The notes beneath the pieces were generated by a model. That model was not told the DNA's origin, searched no databases, and saw nothing but the letters and a program-made list of their open reading frames with translations. From Candidatus Thorarchaeota archaeon (GTDB lineage Archaea > Asgardarchaeota > Thorarchaeia > Thorarchaeales > Thorarchaeaceae): a stretch of DNA of 64,000 nucleotides. Location: positions 132,984 to 196,983 of the forward strand of contig DXJO01000006.1 in the NCBI GenBank assembly GCA_019057475.1, in the 5' to 3' direction. Below, piece by piece: positions 25,287 through 33,908 of the stretch (the first letter of the stretch is position 1; every line of letters starts with the position of its first letter). The position numbers were made by a program, and so were the translations under genes.

Positions 25287-26843
25287 ATGACAGTTGAGAT
25301 TGTCTGGACTGACATTCATGGAGAACAGAAGAGCGCGAGTGTTCCTGAAGAAACAGGTACAATCGATCTCTCCTCTAGGAGAATATCGCGCATCGACCTA
25401 ATACCCATAGTCAAGCTGAAGAATCTAAAGACCCTCGTGATTAGGGCGAACCACTTGACTTCATTGGACCTATCTCCTCTAGCCCAGTACACTCAACTAC
25501 AGGCGCTCGACCTTGACAACAACAGCCTAGCAAGCATAGACCTCGCACCCCTGTCTTCTTGTCCAGATCTCCGAAGCGTGGACCTCGAAGCCAACAACCT
25601 GAGCGTAATTGACCTTGGTCCCCTTTCGAAGTGTCCCCGACTTGAAATCATCGACCTGTCTTCGAACATCATCAATGAAATAAATTTGGAGCCTTTGTCG
25701 CACTGTTCGAAACTGAAGCGAATAGACTTGGATGGAAACCAGCTCACAGACGCGCCCCTTTGGCCACTTGCCGGATGCCTTAACCTGACAAAGATATTCC
25801 TGAACAGCAACAAGATACCCTTCATCGATTTGAGTCCGGTAGCCAACTGGACAGACTTGACTGTGCTTGATTTGTCGATGAATCAACTAACAGGAGTCAA
25901 TCTCCGGCCATTGGAGAAATGCGCGAAGCTAGAGAGCCTTCTGCTTCATAGTAATCGGTTGGCATTCATCGATCTCAGTCCAATGGGTGCAAGCAAACGG
26001 CTAACTATAGTGCGTCTGGATGCAAACGCGCTAACAAGTATTGATCTAGTTCCCCTGAGCGGGTGCTCCAAACTAGTTGAACTCAACCTAGCCGATAACA
26101 GGTTAGCTGAAGTTGATCTTAGTCCTGTGAACAAATGCTCCGAGCTGCTATATCTCCACCTGAGCAATAACCAACTCCAATCTATTGACTTAGCCCCATT
26201 AAGAGGATGCTCTCACCTGAAATCTCTGACTCTGTTCAAGAACAAGCTGGCCACTATCAATCTCGCGGCTTTGGCAGCTTGTCCTGAACTTGAGCGACTG
26301 GACCTTGATAGCAATGAGCTAGGGGGTATAGATCTGGAACCTATAACAAATTGTCGAGAGATACAAGAACTTGATGTGAGTGGCAATCAAATCACTAAGA
26401 TTGATTTGGATCCGTTGAAACGATGCCGAAAACTGGAAACATTGCGTCTTGATGGCAATCATCTTACTGAAATCGGTCTCAGCCCTCTTGCGAAGCTGAC
26501 GGGTTTAGAGAAACTGTTTCTGAATGGAAACAGCCTTGAAAGAGCTAACCTAGGTCCTCTTGCATACTGTTCAAGCCTTGAGATTCTGTCGCTCTCTGGC
26601 AATAACTTAAAACGGATAGACCTGGTGCCGCTTTCAAAATGCGAGAATCTAACAATCCTTGACATATCCGCTAATAGGTTCGAGTTTCTTGATCTTAGCC
26701 CACTCTTCTCATGTCCAGCATTGCAAGGATTGGATTTGCCATATCACATCAAGCCCACTGCGAAGGTGGCACTCTCGAGCTCAACAATCCTGCCAATGGC
26801 ACTTGGTATGCTAATTGAAGGTGACGGGATCGATTGGATCTGA
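25287..26843 (+). CDS. Leucine-rich-repeat protein with 18 regular 24-residue units
   Basis: A 518-residue protein built almost entirely of leucine-rich repeats. After a beta-strand N-cap (TVEIVWTDIHGEQKSASVPE) come 18 consecutive 24-residue units with the consensus LxxLDLxxNxLxxIDLxPLxxCxx, then a short C-cap. The second half-unit, IDLxPLxxC, and the near-invariant Cys at unit position 22 are unusual features that make a very regular solenoid. No signal peptide or membrane helix is present, so it is cytosolic and probably a protein-binding scaffold. GTG 25272 is an in-frame alternative; ATG 25287 follows GGGGAT and is preferred. The SnoaL-like gene starts 30 bp after its stop and is probably co-transcribed. 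Confidence 0.85.
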   Translation: MTVEIVWTDIHGEQKSASVPEETGTIDLSSRRISRIDLIPIVKLKNLKTLVIRANHLTSLDLSPLAQYTQLQALDLDNNSLASIDLAPLSSCPDLRSVDLEANNLSVIDLGPLSKCPRLEIIDLSSNIINEINLEPLSHCSKLKRIDLDGNQLTDAPLWPLAGCLNLTKIFLNSNKIPFIDLSPVANWTDLTVLDLSMNQLTGVNLRPLEKCAKLESLLLHSNRLAFIDLSPMGASKRLTIVRLDANALTSIDLVPLSGCSKLVELNLADNRLAEVDLSPVNKCSELLYLHLSNNQLQSIDLAPLRGCSHLKSLTLFKNKLATINLAALAACPELERLDLDSNELGGIDLEPITNCREIQELDVSGNQITKIDLDPLKRCRKLETLRLDGNHLTEIGLSPLAKLTGLEKLFLNGNSLERANLGPLAYCSSLEILSLSGNNLKRIDLVPLSKCENLTILDISANRFEFLDLSPLFSCPALQGLDLPYHIKPTAKVALSSSTILPMALGMLIEGDGIDWI

Positions 26844-26873
26844 GCGATGGATTCTCATTGGAAGGAAGTTACC

Positions 26874-27266
26874 ATGGACAATATTGAATTGGCTGAGTTC
26901 TGCAGCGAGTGGCTTGAACACTGGACCGGGAATATGCCTGAGAAATTGATCAAGTTCTACACAGAAGATGCTCTCTATATAGATCCGGCAAATCGTAATG
27001 GGCTTCGTGGGCACAAGGAAATACTGCCTTATTTTGAAAAGATATTGGCCGTTTACCCGGATTGGACTTGGGAACCACTTGAGATTATTCCAACTGAAAA
27101 GGGCTGCATCCTCAAGTGGGAATGCACCATTCCCGTAGGTGGAAGAATCATCAATGAGAAGGGCCTTGATATTGTGGAGCTGAGGGGACGTAGGATTTGC
27201 AGGAACGAGGTGTACTTCGACCAAACGCGTCTTGTTGCAGCGATTAAGAAACAGAAACGCGTGTAG
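26874..27266 (+). CDS. SnoaL/NTF2-like small protein
   Basis: A 130-residue protein with the cone-shaped NTF2/SnoaL fold: an N-terminal helix pair (LAEFCSEWLEHWTGNMPEKL), the strand YTEDALYIDP, LRGHKEILPYFEKIL, then alternating strands up to RICRNEVYFD. GGAAGG at 26860-26865 is 8 nt before ATG 26874, so I prefer this over ATG 26847. Members are isomerases, hydrolases or binding proteins; the pocket residues here (Asp and His in the usual places) do not settle which. Probably in one transcript with the LRR gene. Confidence 0.8.
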   Translation: MDNIELAEFCSEWLEHWTGNMPEKLIKFYTEDALYIDPANRNGLRGHKEILPYFEKILAVYPDWTWEPLEIIPTEKGCILKWECTIPVGGRIINEKGLDIVELRGRRICRNEVYFDQTRLVAAIKKQKRV

Positions 27267-27286
27267 AGGTTAAGACACTTGGTGAA

Positions 27287-28042
27287 CTAGAGATTCCTGG
27301 CCCACGAGAGTATTTCTTGATTGACCTTCGACGATTGCTCCAGCATGACACTGTGTCCTGCATTCTCGATGACAAGTAGCTGTGATTTCTCGATTTGGAC
27401 ATGCAGGTATTTGGAGTACTTCACAGGAGTCATCATATCCTGCGCTCCCACGATAATGAGTGTAGGAATTTGTATTTCCTTCAGCCTGTCCATGACATTG
27501 AACGCATTGCACAGCTCATAATCACGACGGATTACTGGCACGGGACACTTGCGGACTTCAGCAACTGATGCTTCTACGAGTTCTTTAGATGTGTTCTTGT
27601 GAAACATGAATTCTTCAACGGCACCCAAATATCCCTCGAAATCAGTGTTAAGAAGATCAAACACCATATCAGCTACTCTAAGCTTTGCTCCGGTCGCTAT
27701 GAGAATGAGGCCGCTTAGTCTGTCTGAATGTTGAAGAGCGTAGAGCTGTGCGAGTGCACCTCCCATCGAGTGCCCTGCAAGAATCGGCATTTCGTATTGC
27801 GATACAATCGAGTCAATATCCTCAAGGTAGGATTCCACAAGGTTCTCATCCAACCGATCTTGGGTTCTGCCATGACCATTAAGGTCAAGCGCGACTACAT
27901 ACAAGCTATCCGAAAGACCTCTGTGTTGCATGAACCATGTTGCCGTGGAGCCTCCTGCTCCGTGAATCATGATGATGGTCCTTTGAGTGTCGTCACCCAA
28001 TTCCTCGGTGTGCACGCTCATGAACAGCAAAGGAATTACCAT
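27287..28042 (-). CDS. Alpha/beta-hydrolase
   Basis: A 251-residue alpha/beta-hydrolase. The oxyanion segment is MIHGAGGSTATWFMQ, the strand-turn is LDLNGHGRT, and the nucleophile elbow GHSMGG (Ser) is followed by the acid in IVGAQDMMTP and the His in ENAGHSVML. The triad Ser-Asp-His is complete and the length is that of a minimal cap-domain enzyme (esterase, peroxidase-like or C-C hydrolase). It converges on the SnoaL-like gene with a 20-bp gap. Start at ATG 28042; ATG 28021 is possible. Confidence 0.88.
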   Translation of the reverse strand: MVIPLLFMSVHTEELGDDTQRTIIMIHGAGGSTATWFMQHRGLSDSLYVVALDLNGHGRTQDRLDENLVESYLEDIDSIVSQYEMPILAGHSMGGALAQLYALQHSDRLSGLILIATGAKLRVADMVFDLLNTDFEGYLGAVEEFMFHKNTSKELVEASVAEVRKCPVPVIRRDYELCNAFNVMDRLKEIQIPTLIIVGAQDMMTPVKYSKYLHVQIEKSQLLVIENAGHSVMLEQSSKVNQEILSWARNL

Positions 28043-28101
28043 GTCCTTTGAGTATTGTGGCGTGACCTCAAATAGCAGCCTAGATGAATGTCCCTACGGG
28101 A

Positions 28102-28139
28102 ATTGACGACCCCATCTACACTTGTTGTCAGGGGTCAAT
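28102..28139 (+). promoter_or_regulatory. Hairpin plus T6 upstream of the BMP importer gene
   Basis: ATTG-(3-nt bulge)-ACCCC pairs with GGGGTCAAT across a 17-base loop, and GAGTTTTTT follows on the plus strand. It sits between two divergent genes, 107 bp before the ATG of the BMP protein. It could be a leader attenuator, the end of a small upstream RNA, or an operator. Confidence 0.35.
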
Positions 28140-28246
28140 GAGTTTTTTAAGGCCTTTTGTGGCTTAGGGTCAAGTTGAGACGCTAGATATGCCCAGTGCA
28201 ACTGGCGTTTACAGTTTCTCGGCCTAATGCATTAGGAGCATAGAGA

Positions 28247-29344
28247 ATGAGCTTTTCAAATAAAGGCATGATTGCCGCTGTTGTGATTGTAATAATCGCA
28301 GTTGCTGCAGTTGGTGCCTACATAGTAATTTACGATCCATTCGCTCCCCCGCCAGACGAATTTGTGGAGAATCCATACGACGTTGCCATTGTATTCGCCA
28401 CGGGTGGTCTCGGTGACAAGTCGTTTAATGACGGCTGTAAGCAGGGAGCGGATGACGCCGTAACAGAGCTTAGCATCAACTTTACGTATGTTGAGCCAAC
28501 ATCAATAACGGAATACGAAGGATTCCTTCGTTCATATGCGGAGCATACCGATTATGACGAACCCTATGACCTCATCATTAGCATTGGCTTCGATCAAGCG
28601 GATGCGGTGATGGCAGTTGCTGAAGACTACCCAAACCAATACATGGCTATTGTTGACATGTTCATTGACCCAGCGACTTATCCAAACGTTACGTCATTGC
28701 TCTTTAATGAGCATGAGGGCTCAGCCCTAGTCGGAGCAATGGCTGGACTGATGACTGAAACAGACATGGTCGGTTTCGTTGGTGGAATGGACATCCCGTT
28801 GATCAACAAGTTTGCAGCTGGATACGTATTTGGTGCAAACTACACAAACAAAGGTATCAACCACACAATCGCTTACGTGGGCGATTGGGCTAACCCAAGC
28901 GTGGGTCAGACTCTGGCGAACGGAATGTATGCTGCAGGAACGGATGTGATATTCGCAGCTGCAGGGCGGTCTGGTCTCGGAGTCATTGCCAGTGCAAAGG
29001 CGAACAATATTTCTCACGCTTACCATACTTGGGCGATTGGTGTCGACAGTCCACAGATGTACCTTGGTTGCGTGGATCCGGAGTATCCTGAGCCTCCAAC
29101 ACTGGTCATGACATCGATGCTGAAGAGAGTTGATGTTGCGGTCTACAACGTAATTGAACAGGTCGTTGATGGCTCATACACTGGAGGTCTAATGTTCTTC
29201 AGTCTATCGAATGGTGGTATTGACTACGAGATCAATGAGGATCTCCTAGTGATTGCCCCTGCCATCATAACTGAGATCAACACTCTCAAGGCTGCCATCA
29301 TAGCCGGCACCGTCGTTGTCCCAGATGAGATTTACTGGACATAA
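28247..29344 (+). CDS. BMP-family (PnrA-like) substrate-binding protein of a nucleoside-type ABC importer
   Basis: A 365-residue surface solute-binding protein. An N-terminal membrane anchor (residues 8-27, AAVVIVIIAVAAVGAYIVIY) is followed by the BMP domain: DVAIVFATGGLGDKSFNDG, SIGFDQADAVMAVAEDYPNQ, NEHEGSALVGAMAG, VGFVGGMDIPLINKFAAGY, AAAGRSGLGVIASAK and GVDSPQMYLG. Relatives such as PnrA and BmpA bind purine nucleosides. There is no lipobox Cys, so it is held by its helix. A clear terminator follows, so it can be expressed in excess over the ATPase and permease genes downstream. Confidence 0.92.
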   Translation: MSFSNKGMIAAVVIVIIAVAAVGAYIVIYDPFAPPPDEFVENPYDVAIVFATGGLGDKSFNDGCKQGADDAVTELSINFTYVEPTSITEYEGFLRSYAEHTDYDEPYDLIISIGFDQADAVMAVAEDYPNQYMAIVDMFIDPATYPNVTSLLFNEHEGSALVGAMAGLMTETDMVGFVGGMDIPLINKFAAGYVFGANYTNKGINHTIAYVGDWANPSVGQTLANGMYAAGTDVIFAAAGRSGLGVIASAKANNISHAYHTWAIGVDSPQMYLGCVDPEYPEPPTLVMTSMLKRVDVAVYNVIEQVVDGSYTGGLMFFSLSNGGIDYEINEDLLVIAPAIITEINTLKAAIIAGTVVVPDEIYWT

Positions 29345-29355
29345 TCTGAATATCT

Positions 29356-29390
29356 AGAGGGGCATAACGCCTCTCTTCTCCCCTTTTTTT
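29356..29390 (+). terminator. Terminator after the BMP binding-protein gene
   Basis: AGAGG pairs with CCTCT around GGCATAACG, with C-rich sequence and then seven T residues ending at 29390. It lies 12 bp after the TAA stop. It separates the binding protein from the transporter genes and may set their ratio by partial read-through. Confidence 0.7.
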
Positions 29391-29495
29391 GCATTACCGT
29401 TCGACAGCTCCAGCTCTATCCCTATATATTAAATACCGCGACGTTTCAGCCTTGATGCAACCGTATCTCGTGTCAGGAAGACAGAGGTCAGTGGA

Positions 29496-31262
29496 ATGGA
29501 ACAAGAAGGCAGGTATGCTGTTGAGCTTATCGGGATAAACAAGACGTTTCCCGGAGGAATCCAAGCAAACAAGGACATCACTCTCAGAATCCGCGAGGGC
29601 GAAGTCCATGGTCTGCTAGGGGAAAATGGAGCAGGCAAAAGCACCATCATGAATATTCTGTACGGGTTCCTTTCAAAAGACTCTGGACGCATAATTATTA
29701 GGGGTGAAGAAATCGAACCAAAGTCGCCGCAGGACGCTATCGACCGTGGTGTGGGTATGGTTCACCAACACTTCAAGCTTATTCCTCCTCTGACGGTAAC
29801 TGAGAATGTGATTCTAGGGCTTGAGCCAGCTTCAAAGAAACCAGACCGAGATAACTCTCTGGCTATGATTTCGGCGTCCCTATTGGTTCTCTTTCTCATG
29901 TACTTCTTTCTCCCTCCTGTTGAATTTCTATTCAGCGCTGCAGTACTTTTAGTTTTTCTTACGGTGTTAATTAGGCCACTTCAAGGAATCGGAAACTCTG
30001 CGACTCTAGCACGATTCGGAAGACTGCTTGGAAGATTAGGAAGCGATGTTCTACCTCTTGGCTTTGATGACGCGGCCAAGAGAATTCAGCGGATTGCAGA
30101 TGAGAATGGACTGCTAGTTGATCCGTACGCTATAGTTCAAGACCTCTCAGTGGGACTTCAGCAGCGTGTTGAGGTGATTAAGACTCTATACCGTGAGGCA
30201 GATATCTTAATTCTTGATGAACCAACAAGCGTACTCACACCACAAGAGGTTGATGAGTTATTCGTGACTCTGGAAACCTTCAAGGAGAGCGGCAAGACCA
30301 TCATATTAATCACTCACAAGCTGCGCGAACCTATGGCTCTGTGTGACAGGATTAGCGTTCTTCGAGATGGAGCCCTCGTAGGAACAGTCAACAAAGATGA
30401 AACTTCAGCCGAGGAGCTTGCGCAGATGATGGTGGGCCGCCCTGTTGTCTTTACTGTTGAGAAACCTCCTGCAACTCCGGGAGAGATTGTTCTCAATGTG
30501 AATGACTTGAAAGTGGAAGACCATCGAGGACTACCGAAAGTCATAGGTGTTTCCTTTCAAGTCCGTGCTGGTGAAATACTTGGAATAGCTGGCGTAGAAG
30601 GCAATGGCCAGACTGAGCTTGTTGAAGCATTGGTTGGCCTTCGAAAGCCCTCGGGCGGAGCGATATTCGTAGGTGATATCCATACAACAGGCAAGAATCC
30701 CCGGTTTGTGCGAGAAGCTGGAGTTAGTCATATTCCTGAAGACCGTCACCGTAGAGGTCTGATTCTACCATTTACCGTGGAGGAGAACCTTATACTGGGA
30801 CAGCACTATAAACCACCCTTCATTTCTATGCCAGGTATTTTGGCATTGGATACGTTCGGAAGTATTTCCGGTGAACTCGTGGAGAAATACTCAATAAAGA
30901 CAACGGGAGTTGATAGTTTTGCCAACACTCTTTCCGGCGGCAATCAGCAGAAGCTTATTGTAGCTAGGGAACTGGAATCGAGTCCGAAACTGTTGATTGC
31001 TGCTCAGCCCACAAGAGGGCTGGACGTCGGTGCCACAGAGTTTATCCATAAGACATTGATTTCGATGCGTGATCAGGGAGTTGCCATTCTACTTGTTTCT
31101 GCCGAACTGGACGAGATAAGGTCTGTTACTGATCGCATTCTAGTCATGTTTGACGGACGAATAGTGGGAGAGAAGATGTCAGATGAAACGGATGCTCAAG
31201 AGCTTGGGCTGCTCATGGCAGGACATTTGGATGGAGAAGAGCAAACGGAGGCAATCAATTGA
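29496..31262 (+). CDS. ABC importer ATPase (two nucleotide-binding domains) with membrane insertion
   Basis: A 588-residue tandem ATPase of the sugar/nucleoside (RbsA/BMP) type. First domain: Walker A GENGAGKST (42-50), Q-loop VHQHFKL, a signature region LSVGLQQRV and Walker B ILILDEPTS. Second domain: GVEGNGQTE in place of a strict Walker A, signature LSGGNQQK, and AAQPTRGLDVG at Walker B. Family members usually go straight from the Q-loop to the helical domain. This one has about 75 extra residues (113-190) containing two clear hydrophobic helices (about 122-139 and 143-160). Its stop overlaps the permease start by 4 bp. Energises uptake with the BMP protein. Confidence 0.92.
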   Translation: MEQEGRYAVELIGINKTFPGGIQANKDITLRIREGEVHGLLGENGAGKSTIMNILYGFLSKDSGRIIIRGEEIEPKSPQDAIDRGVGMVHQHFKLIPPLTVTENVILGLEPASKKPDRDNSLAMISASLLVLFLMYFFLPPVEFLFSAAVLLVFLTVLIRPLQGIGNSATLARFGRLLGRLGSDVLPLGFDDAAKRIQRIADENGLLVDPYAIVQDLSVGLQQRVEVIKTLYREADILILDEPTSVLTPQEVDELFVTLETFKESGKTIILITHKLREPMALCDRISVLRDGALVGTVNKDETSAEELAQMMVGRPVVFTVEKPPATPGEIVLNVNDLKVEDHRGLPKVIGVSFQVRAGEILGIAGVEGNGQTELVEALVGLRKPSGGAIFVGDIHTTGKNPRFVREAGVSHIPEDRHRRGLILPFTVEENLILGQHYKPPFISMPGILALDTFGSISGELVEKYSIKTTGVDSFANTLSGGNQQKLIVARELESSPKLLIAAQPTRGLDVGATEFIHKTLISMRDQGVAILLVSAELDEIRSVTDRILVMFDGRIVGEKMSDETDAQELGLLMAGHLDGEEQTEAIN

Positions 31263-32821
31263 GCGAAAATCGTCTGCAAGATACCCGAGAGCCGTCTAAT
31301 GAAACTCAGACAAGCCTGCTATCACGAATTCAGGCTGACGTCGAGCAGATACGCATCAAACTAGTTAATATTGCTGAGGAAGCACCTCGTCCAATCAAGC
31401 CAATCATAGTCGCAGTTGCGAAGCTGCTGACTTGGACCTTCTGGAAGCCAGTGATCTGGGCGATCTTCTCGGTTATTCTGGCGGTCATCACAAGTGCTGT
31501 CATTATGGAGCTTTCTGGATACAATTCGAGTGAAGCTTTCATTGCCCTCATCACTGGAGCGTTAAGGCAATTCGACAGGGTTCTCTTCTTTTCAACACCA
31601 CTGATCTTCACAGGATTGTCTGTGGCTTTCGTCTTCAAGAGTGGTTTGTTCAATATTGGCGCCGAAGGTCAGCTCTACATGGGCTCTATGGCTGCCGCAA
31701 TATTGGGGTACATAATCCCACTTCCGTACGGGGTTCACCCTCTAGTGTGTCTCGCAACAGGGGTTCTTGCAGGAGCACTATGGGGGTTCCTTCCAGGTCT
31801 GCTCAAGGCTTACAGAGGCGCGCACGAGGTGGTCACCACAATGATGTTGACCTACACTGCGATTCTGTTCACGCAGTGGTTGGCTGCTGGACCGCTGAAA
31901 GAACCCGGCGAGTTCCAGTGGAATGCCCAAACAGCACGAATCCTTGAAACAGCCGAACTGCCAACTATATGGGGAAACTACCTTCACGCAGGCTTCCTCG
32001 TGGCAATCGTCTGTGTCATCGTTGTGGCATTCATACTGAATCGCACCGTCATGGGATACGAGATGAGAGCTGTCGGACTAAATGAAGCGGCAGCTGAAAC
32101 TGCAGGGATTAATCCGAAGAAAAACATGGCGTTGTCGCTGGCTATCGGCGGCGGTCTCGCTGGGCTTGCGGGGGCATCTGAGGTTCAGGGCAATCTTCAT
32201 CGCTTCTACAACCTCTGGTCACCGGGTTTGGGATTCGACGGAATCACAGTCGCTGTGTTAGGCAGTAACAACCCGTTTGGCTGTTTGTTGGCTGCGATTT
32301 TCTTTGGATTCCTAAGAGCTGGAGGAAATGCTATGCATCAGCAGGCTCATGTGCCGATTGAGATGGTGGGCGTGATGCAAGGCCTCGTTGTGCTCTTTGT
32401 AGCGGCTCCACGGCTCGTACAGTGGATGGCAGATCAATCATTAGATTACGGAAAATGGTTTAGCGTCGAGAAAGCGCGACCAATCCTATTCATATTCAAT
32501 ATGGCTATTGTCCTTTACGGAGCTTGCTTCAGTTTCAGCTTGCTAGGTGAAACTCAGCTTGGGCTGGCGTTCATTGGCATCTCTGCCGCGGTGAGCATTC
32601 TAAGCATTGCTGCATTCTTCCTCCTTTTCGCAAGAAACTGGCGAGGCATCATCGTTTCTCTCATTGTGTCAATGTGTTGGTTTGCATTAGCAGTGATCGG
32701 AATGGGAGCTGGCGCCGATACTGGTTTCATATTTCTGGTTGGTTTGGTGCAAGCTGTCTTGTCAGGGTTATCACTATTGCTGGTGAAAGGCGTTGGCCAA
32801 TCCAAGGGAGGTGGTGCCTGA
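31259..32821 (+). CDS. ABC importer permease, BMP/nucleoside type, with C-terminal extension
   Basis: A 520-residue permease of the BPD_transp_2 family (YufP/NupP-like). The core (residues 65-395) includes GLSVAFVFKSGLFNIGAEGQ, GAHEVVTTMMLTY, VGLNEAAAETAGINPKK and SPGLGFDGITVAVLG, all typical. An N-terminal coiled-coil of about 45 residues and a C-terminal four-helix extension (about 400-515) are extra to the usual 330-370 residues. Start is TTG 31259 with GGAGG at 31247-31251 seven nt upstream, overlapping the ATPase gene. Works with the next permease as a heterodimer. Confidence 0.9.
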   Translation: MSENRLQDTREPSNETQTSLLSRIQADVEQIRIKLVNIAEEAPRPIKPIIVAVAKLLTWTFWKPVIWAIFSVILAVITSAVIMELSGYNSSEAFIALITGALRQFDRVLFFSTPLIFTGLSVAFVFKSGLFNIGAEGQLYMGSMAAAILGYIIPLPYGVHPLVCLATGVLAGALWGFLPGLLKAYRGAHEVVTTMMLTYTAILFTQWLAAGPLKEPGEFQWNAQTARILETAELPTIWGNYLHAGFLVAIVCVIVVAFILNRTVMGYEMRAVGLNEAAAETAGINPKKNMALSLAIGGGLAGLAGASEVQGNLHRFYNLWSPGLGFDGITVAVLGSNNPFGCLLAAIFFGFLRAGGNAMHQQAHVPIEMVGVMQGLVVLFVAAPRLVQWMADQSLDYGKWFSVEKARPILFIFNMAIVLYGACFSFSLLGETQLGLAFIGISAAVSILSIAAFFLLFARNWRGIIVSLIVSMCWFALAVIGMGAGADTGFIFLVGLVQAVLSGLSLLLVKGVGQSKGGGA

Positions 32822-33879
32822 TGGAATTCTCTATGAAACGTTTCCTCCGAAGAGACGTGATAATACCTGTGGTCCTTCTAGCGTCAATCACAATACTCCT
32901 GAAACTGACCTATGATACAGTCGATGATACTGAAACATTCTATGCACTCACAGGCTGGCTTCTGGAGGCCACTCTGCAGTCCGCAACTCCGCTCATTCTA
33001 GCTGCACTGGGAGGAATGTTTTCTGAAAAGTCAGGTGTTGTCAACATAGGCCTAGAAGGAATGATGCTTATTGGAGCGTTCGCTGCTGTTGCGGCCACCT
33101 ACTTCTTCTACGACCCCTGGATCGGACTTATCGTTGCAGTTCTGGCTGGTGGCGCACTTGCTGTAGTCCACGCGATCATCAGTGTAAAGATGAAAGGGAA
33201 TCATATCGTTAGCGGAACCGGGATAATACTTTTCGCGGCGGGGTTCACGACCTTGATGCTGGAGGTCATCTGGAATCGGAAGGGTATGTCAGAGCAGGTC
33301 GCTGCACTCCCAAAAGTAAGTATGCCTTTCTTGCGGGATATCCCCATTATTGGCGTTGCTTTCGATAATCTATCACCTATTGTGTATTTCACCTTCGTTT
33401 TGGTTATAGTCAGCTGGTACGTGATGTATCGCACCCCGTTCGGTCTTAGATTGCGAGCAGCTGGAGAGGATCCAAGCACACTTGACGCAGCAGGAGTTAG
33501 TGTTGAGAAGTATCGATTCGTTGGTGTTGTGATCAGCGGGCTCCTCGCTGGTCTTGGTGGTGCCTACTTAAGCATCGGCCGAGAACTCCCAGCCTTTGGA
33601 AAACAGATGACTGCAGGCAGAGGGTTCATTGCTCTTGCTGCATTGATATTTGGTAACTGGTCTCCTCTGGGCGTACTCATAGCTGGCTTATTCTTTGGAT
33701 TCCTAGATACACTGCGATTCTTTGTAGGCTTTGTGCCTGCTTGGGAATGGGTTCAGGGTTATAGTCAGTTCCTTCAAATGATGCCATTTGTTTTGGTGGT
33801 GCTCGCTCTTGCTGGAATCCGCAAGTCAGTACCTCCGAAAGCCATCGCGGTTCCATATGAGAAGGAGGTAAAAGCCTAG
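32821..33879 (+). CDS. ABC importer permease, second subunit (YufQ/NupQ-like)
   Basis: A 352-residue membrane permease, the partner of the one upstream. Conserved blocks: GGMFSEKSGVVNIGLEGMML, KGNHIVSGTGIILFAAG, RAAGEDPSTLDAAGVSVEKY, and GRGFIALAALIFGNWSPLG. The start ATG at 32821 uses the A of the preceding TGA stop, and GGGAGGTGG lies just upstream; a longer open frame from 32674 is only overlap with the previous gene. About eight to nine helices. Completes the importer BMP-ATPase-permease-permease. Confidence 0.92.
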   Translation: MEFSMKRFLRRDVIIPVVLLASITILLKLTYDTVDDTETFYALTGWLLEATLQSATPLILAALGGMFSEKSGVVNIGLEGMMLIGAFAAVAATYFFYDPWIGLIVAVLAGGALAVVHAIISVKMKGNHIVSGTGIILFAAGFTTLMLEVIWNRKGMSEQVAALPKVSMPFLRDIPIIGVAFDNLSPIVYFTFVLVIVSWYVMYRTPFGLRLRAAGEDPSTLDAAGVSVEKYRFVGVVISGLLAGLGGAYLSIGRELPAFGKQMTAGRGFIALAALIFGNWSPLGVLIAGLFFGFLDTLRFFVGFVPAWEWVQGYSQFLQMMPFVLVVLALAGIRKSVPPKAIAVPYEKEVKA

Positions 33880-33908
33880 TATCTTTGGGAGATCATTACG
33901 CCTGCACT

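Noticed and set aside
25287..26843. Tandem DNA repeat or CRISPR-like array in the 72-bp periodic region
   Set aside because: The period is at protein level; codons differ among units and there are no identical spacers or repeats.
29496..30100. Frameshift or chimeric join explaining the hydrophobic insertion in the ABC ATPase
   Set aside because: The frame is open and continuous, codon use is similar on both sides, and the ATPase motifs resume in register, so a real insertion is more likely.
32674..32820. N-terminal extension of the second permease
   Set aside because: Overlaps the first permease gene by 148 bp; ATG 32821 has a Shine-Dalgarno site and stop-start overlap.
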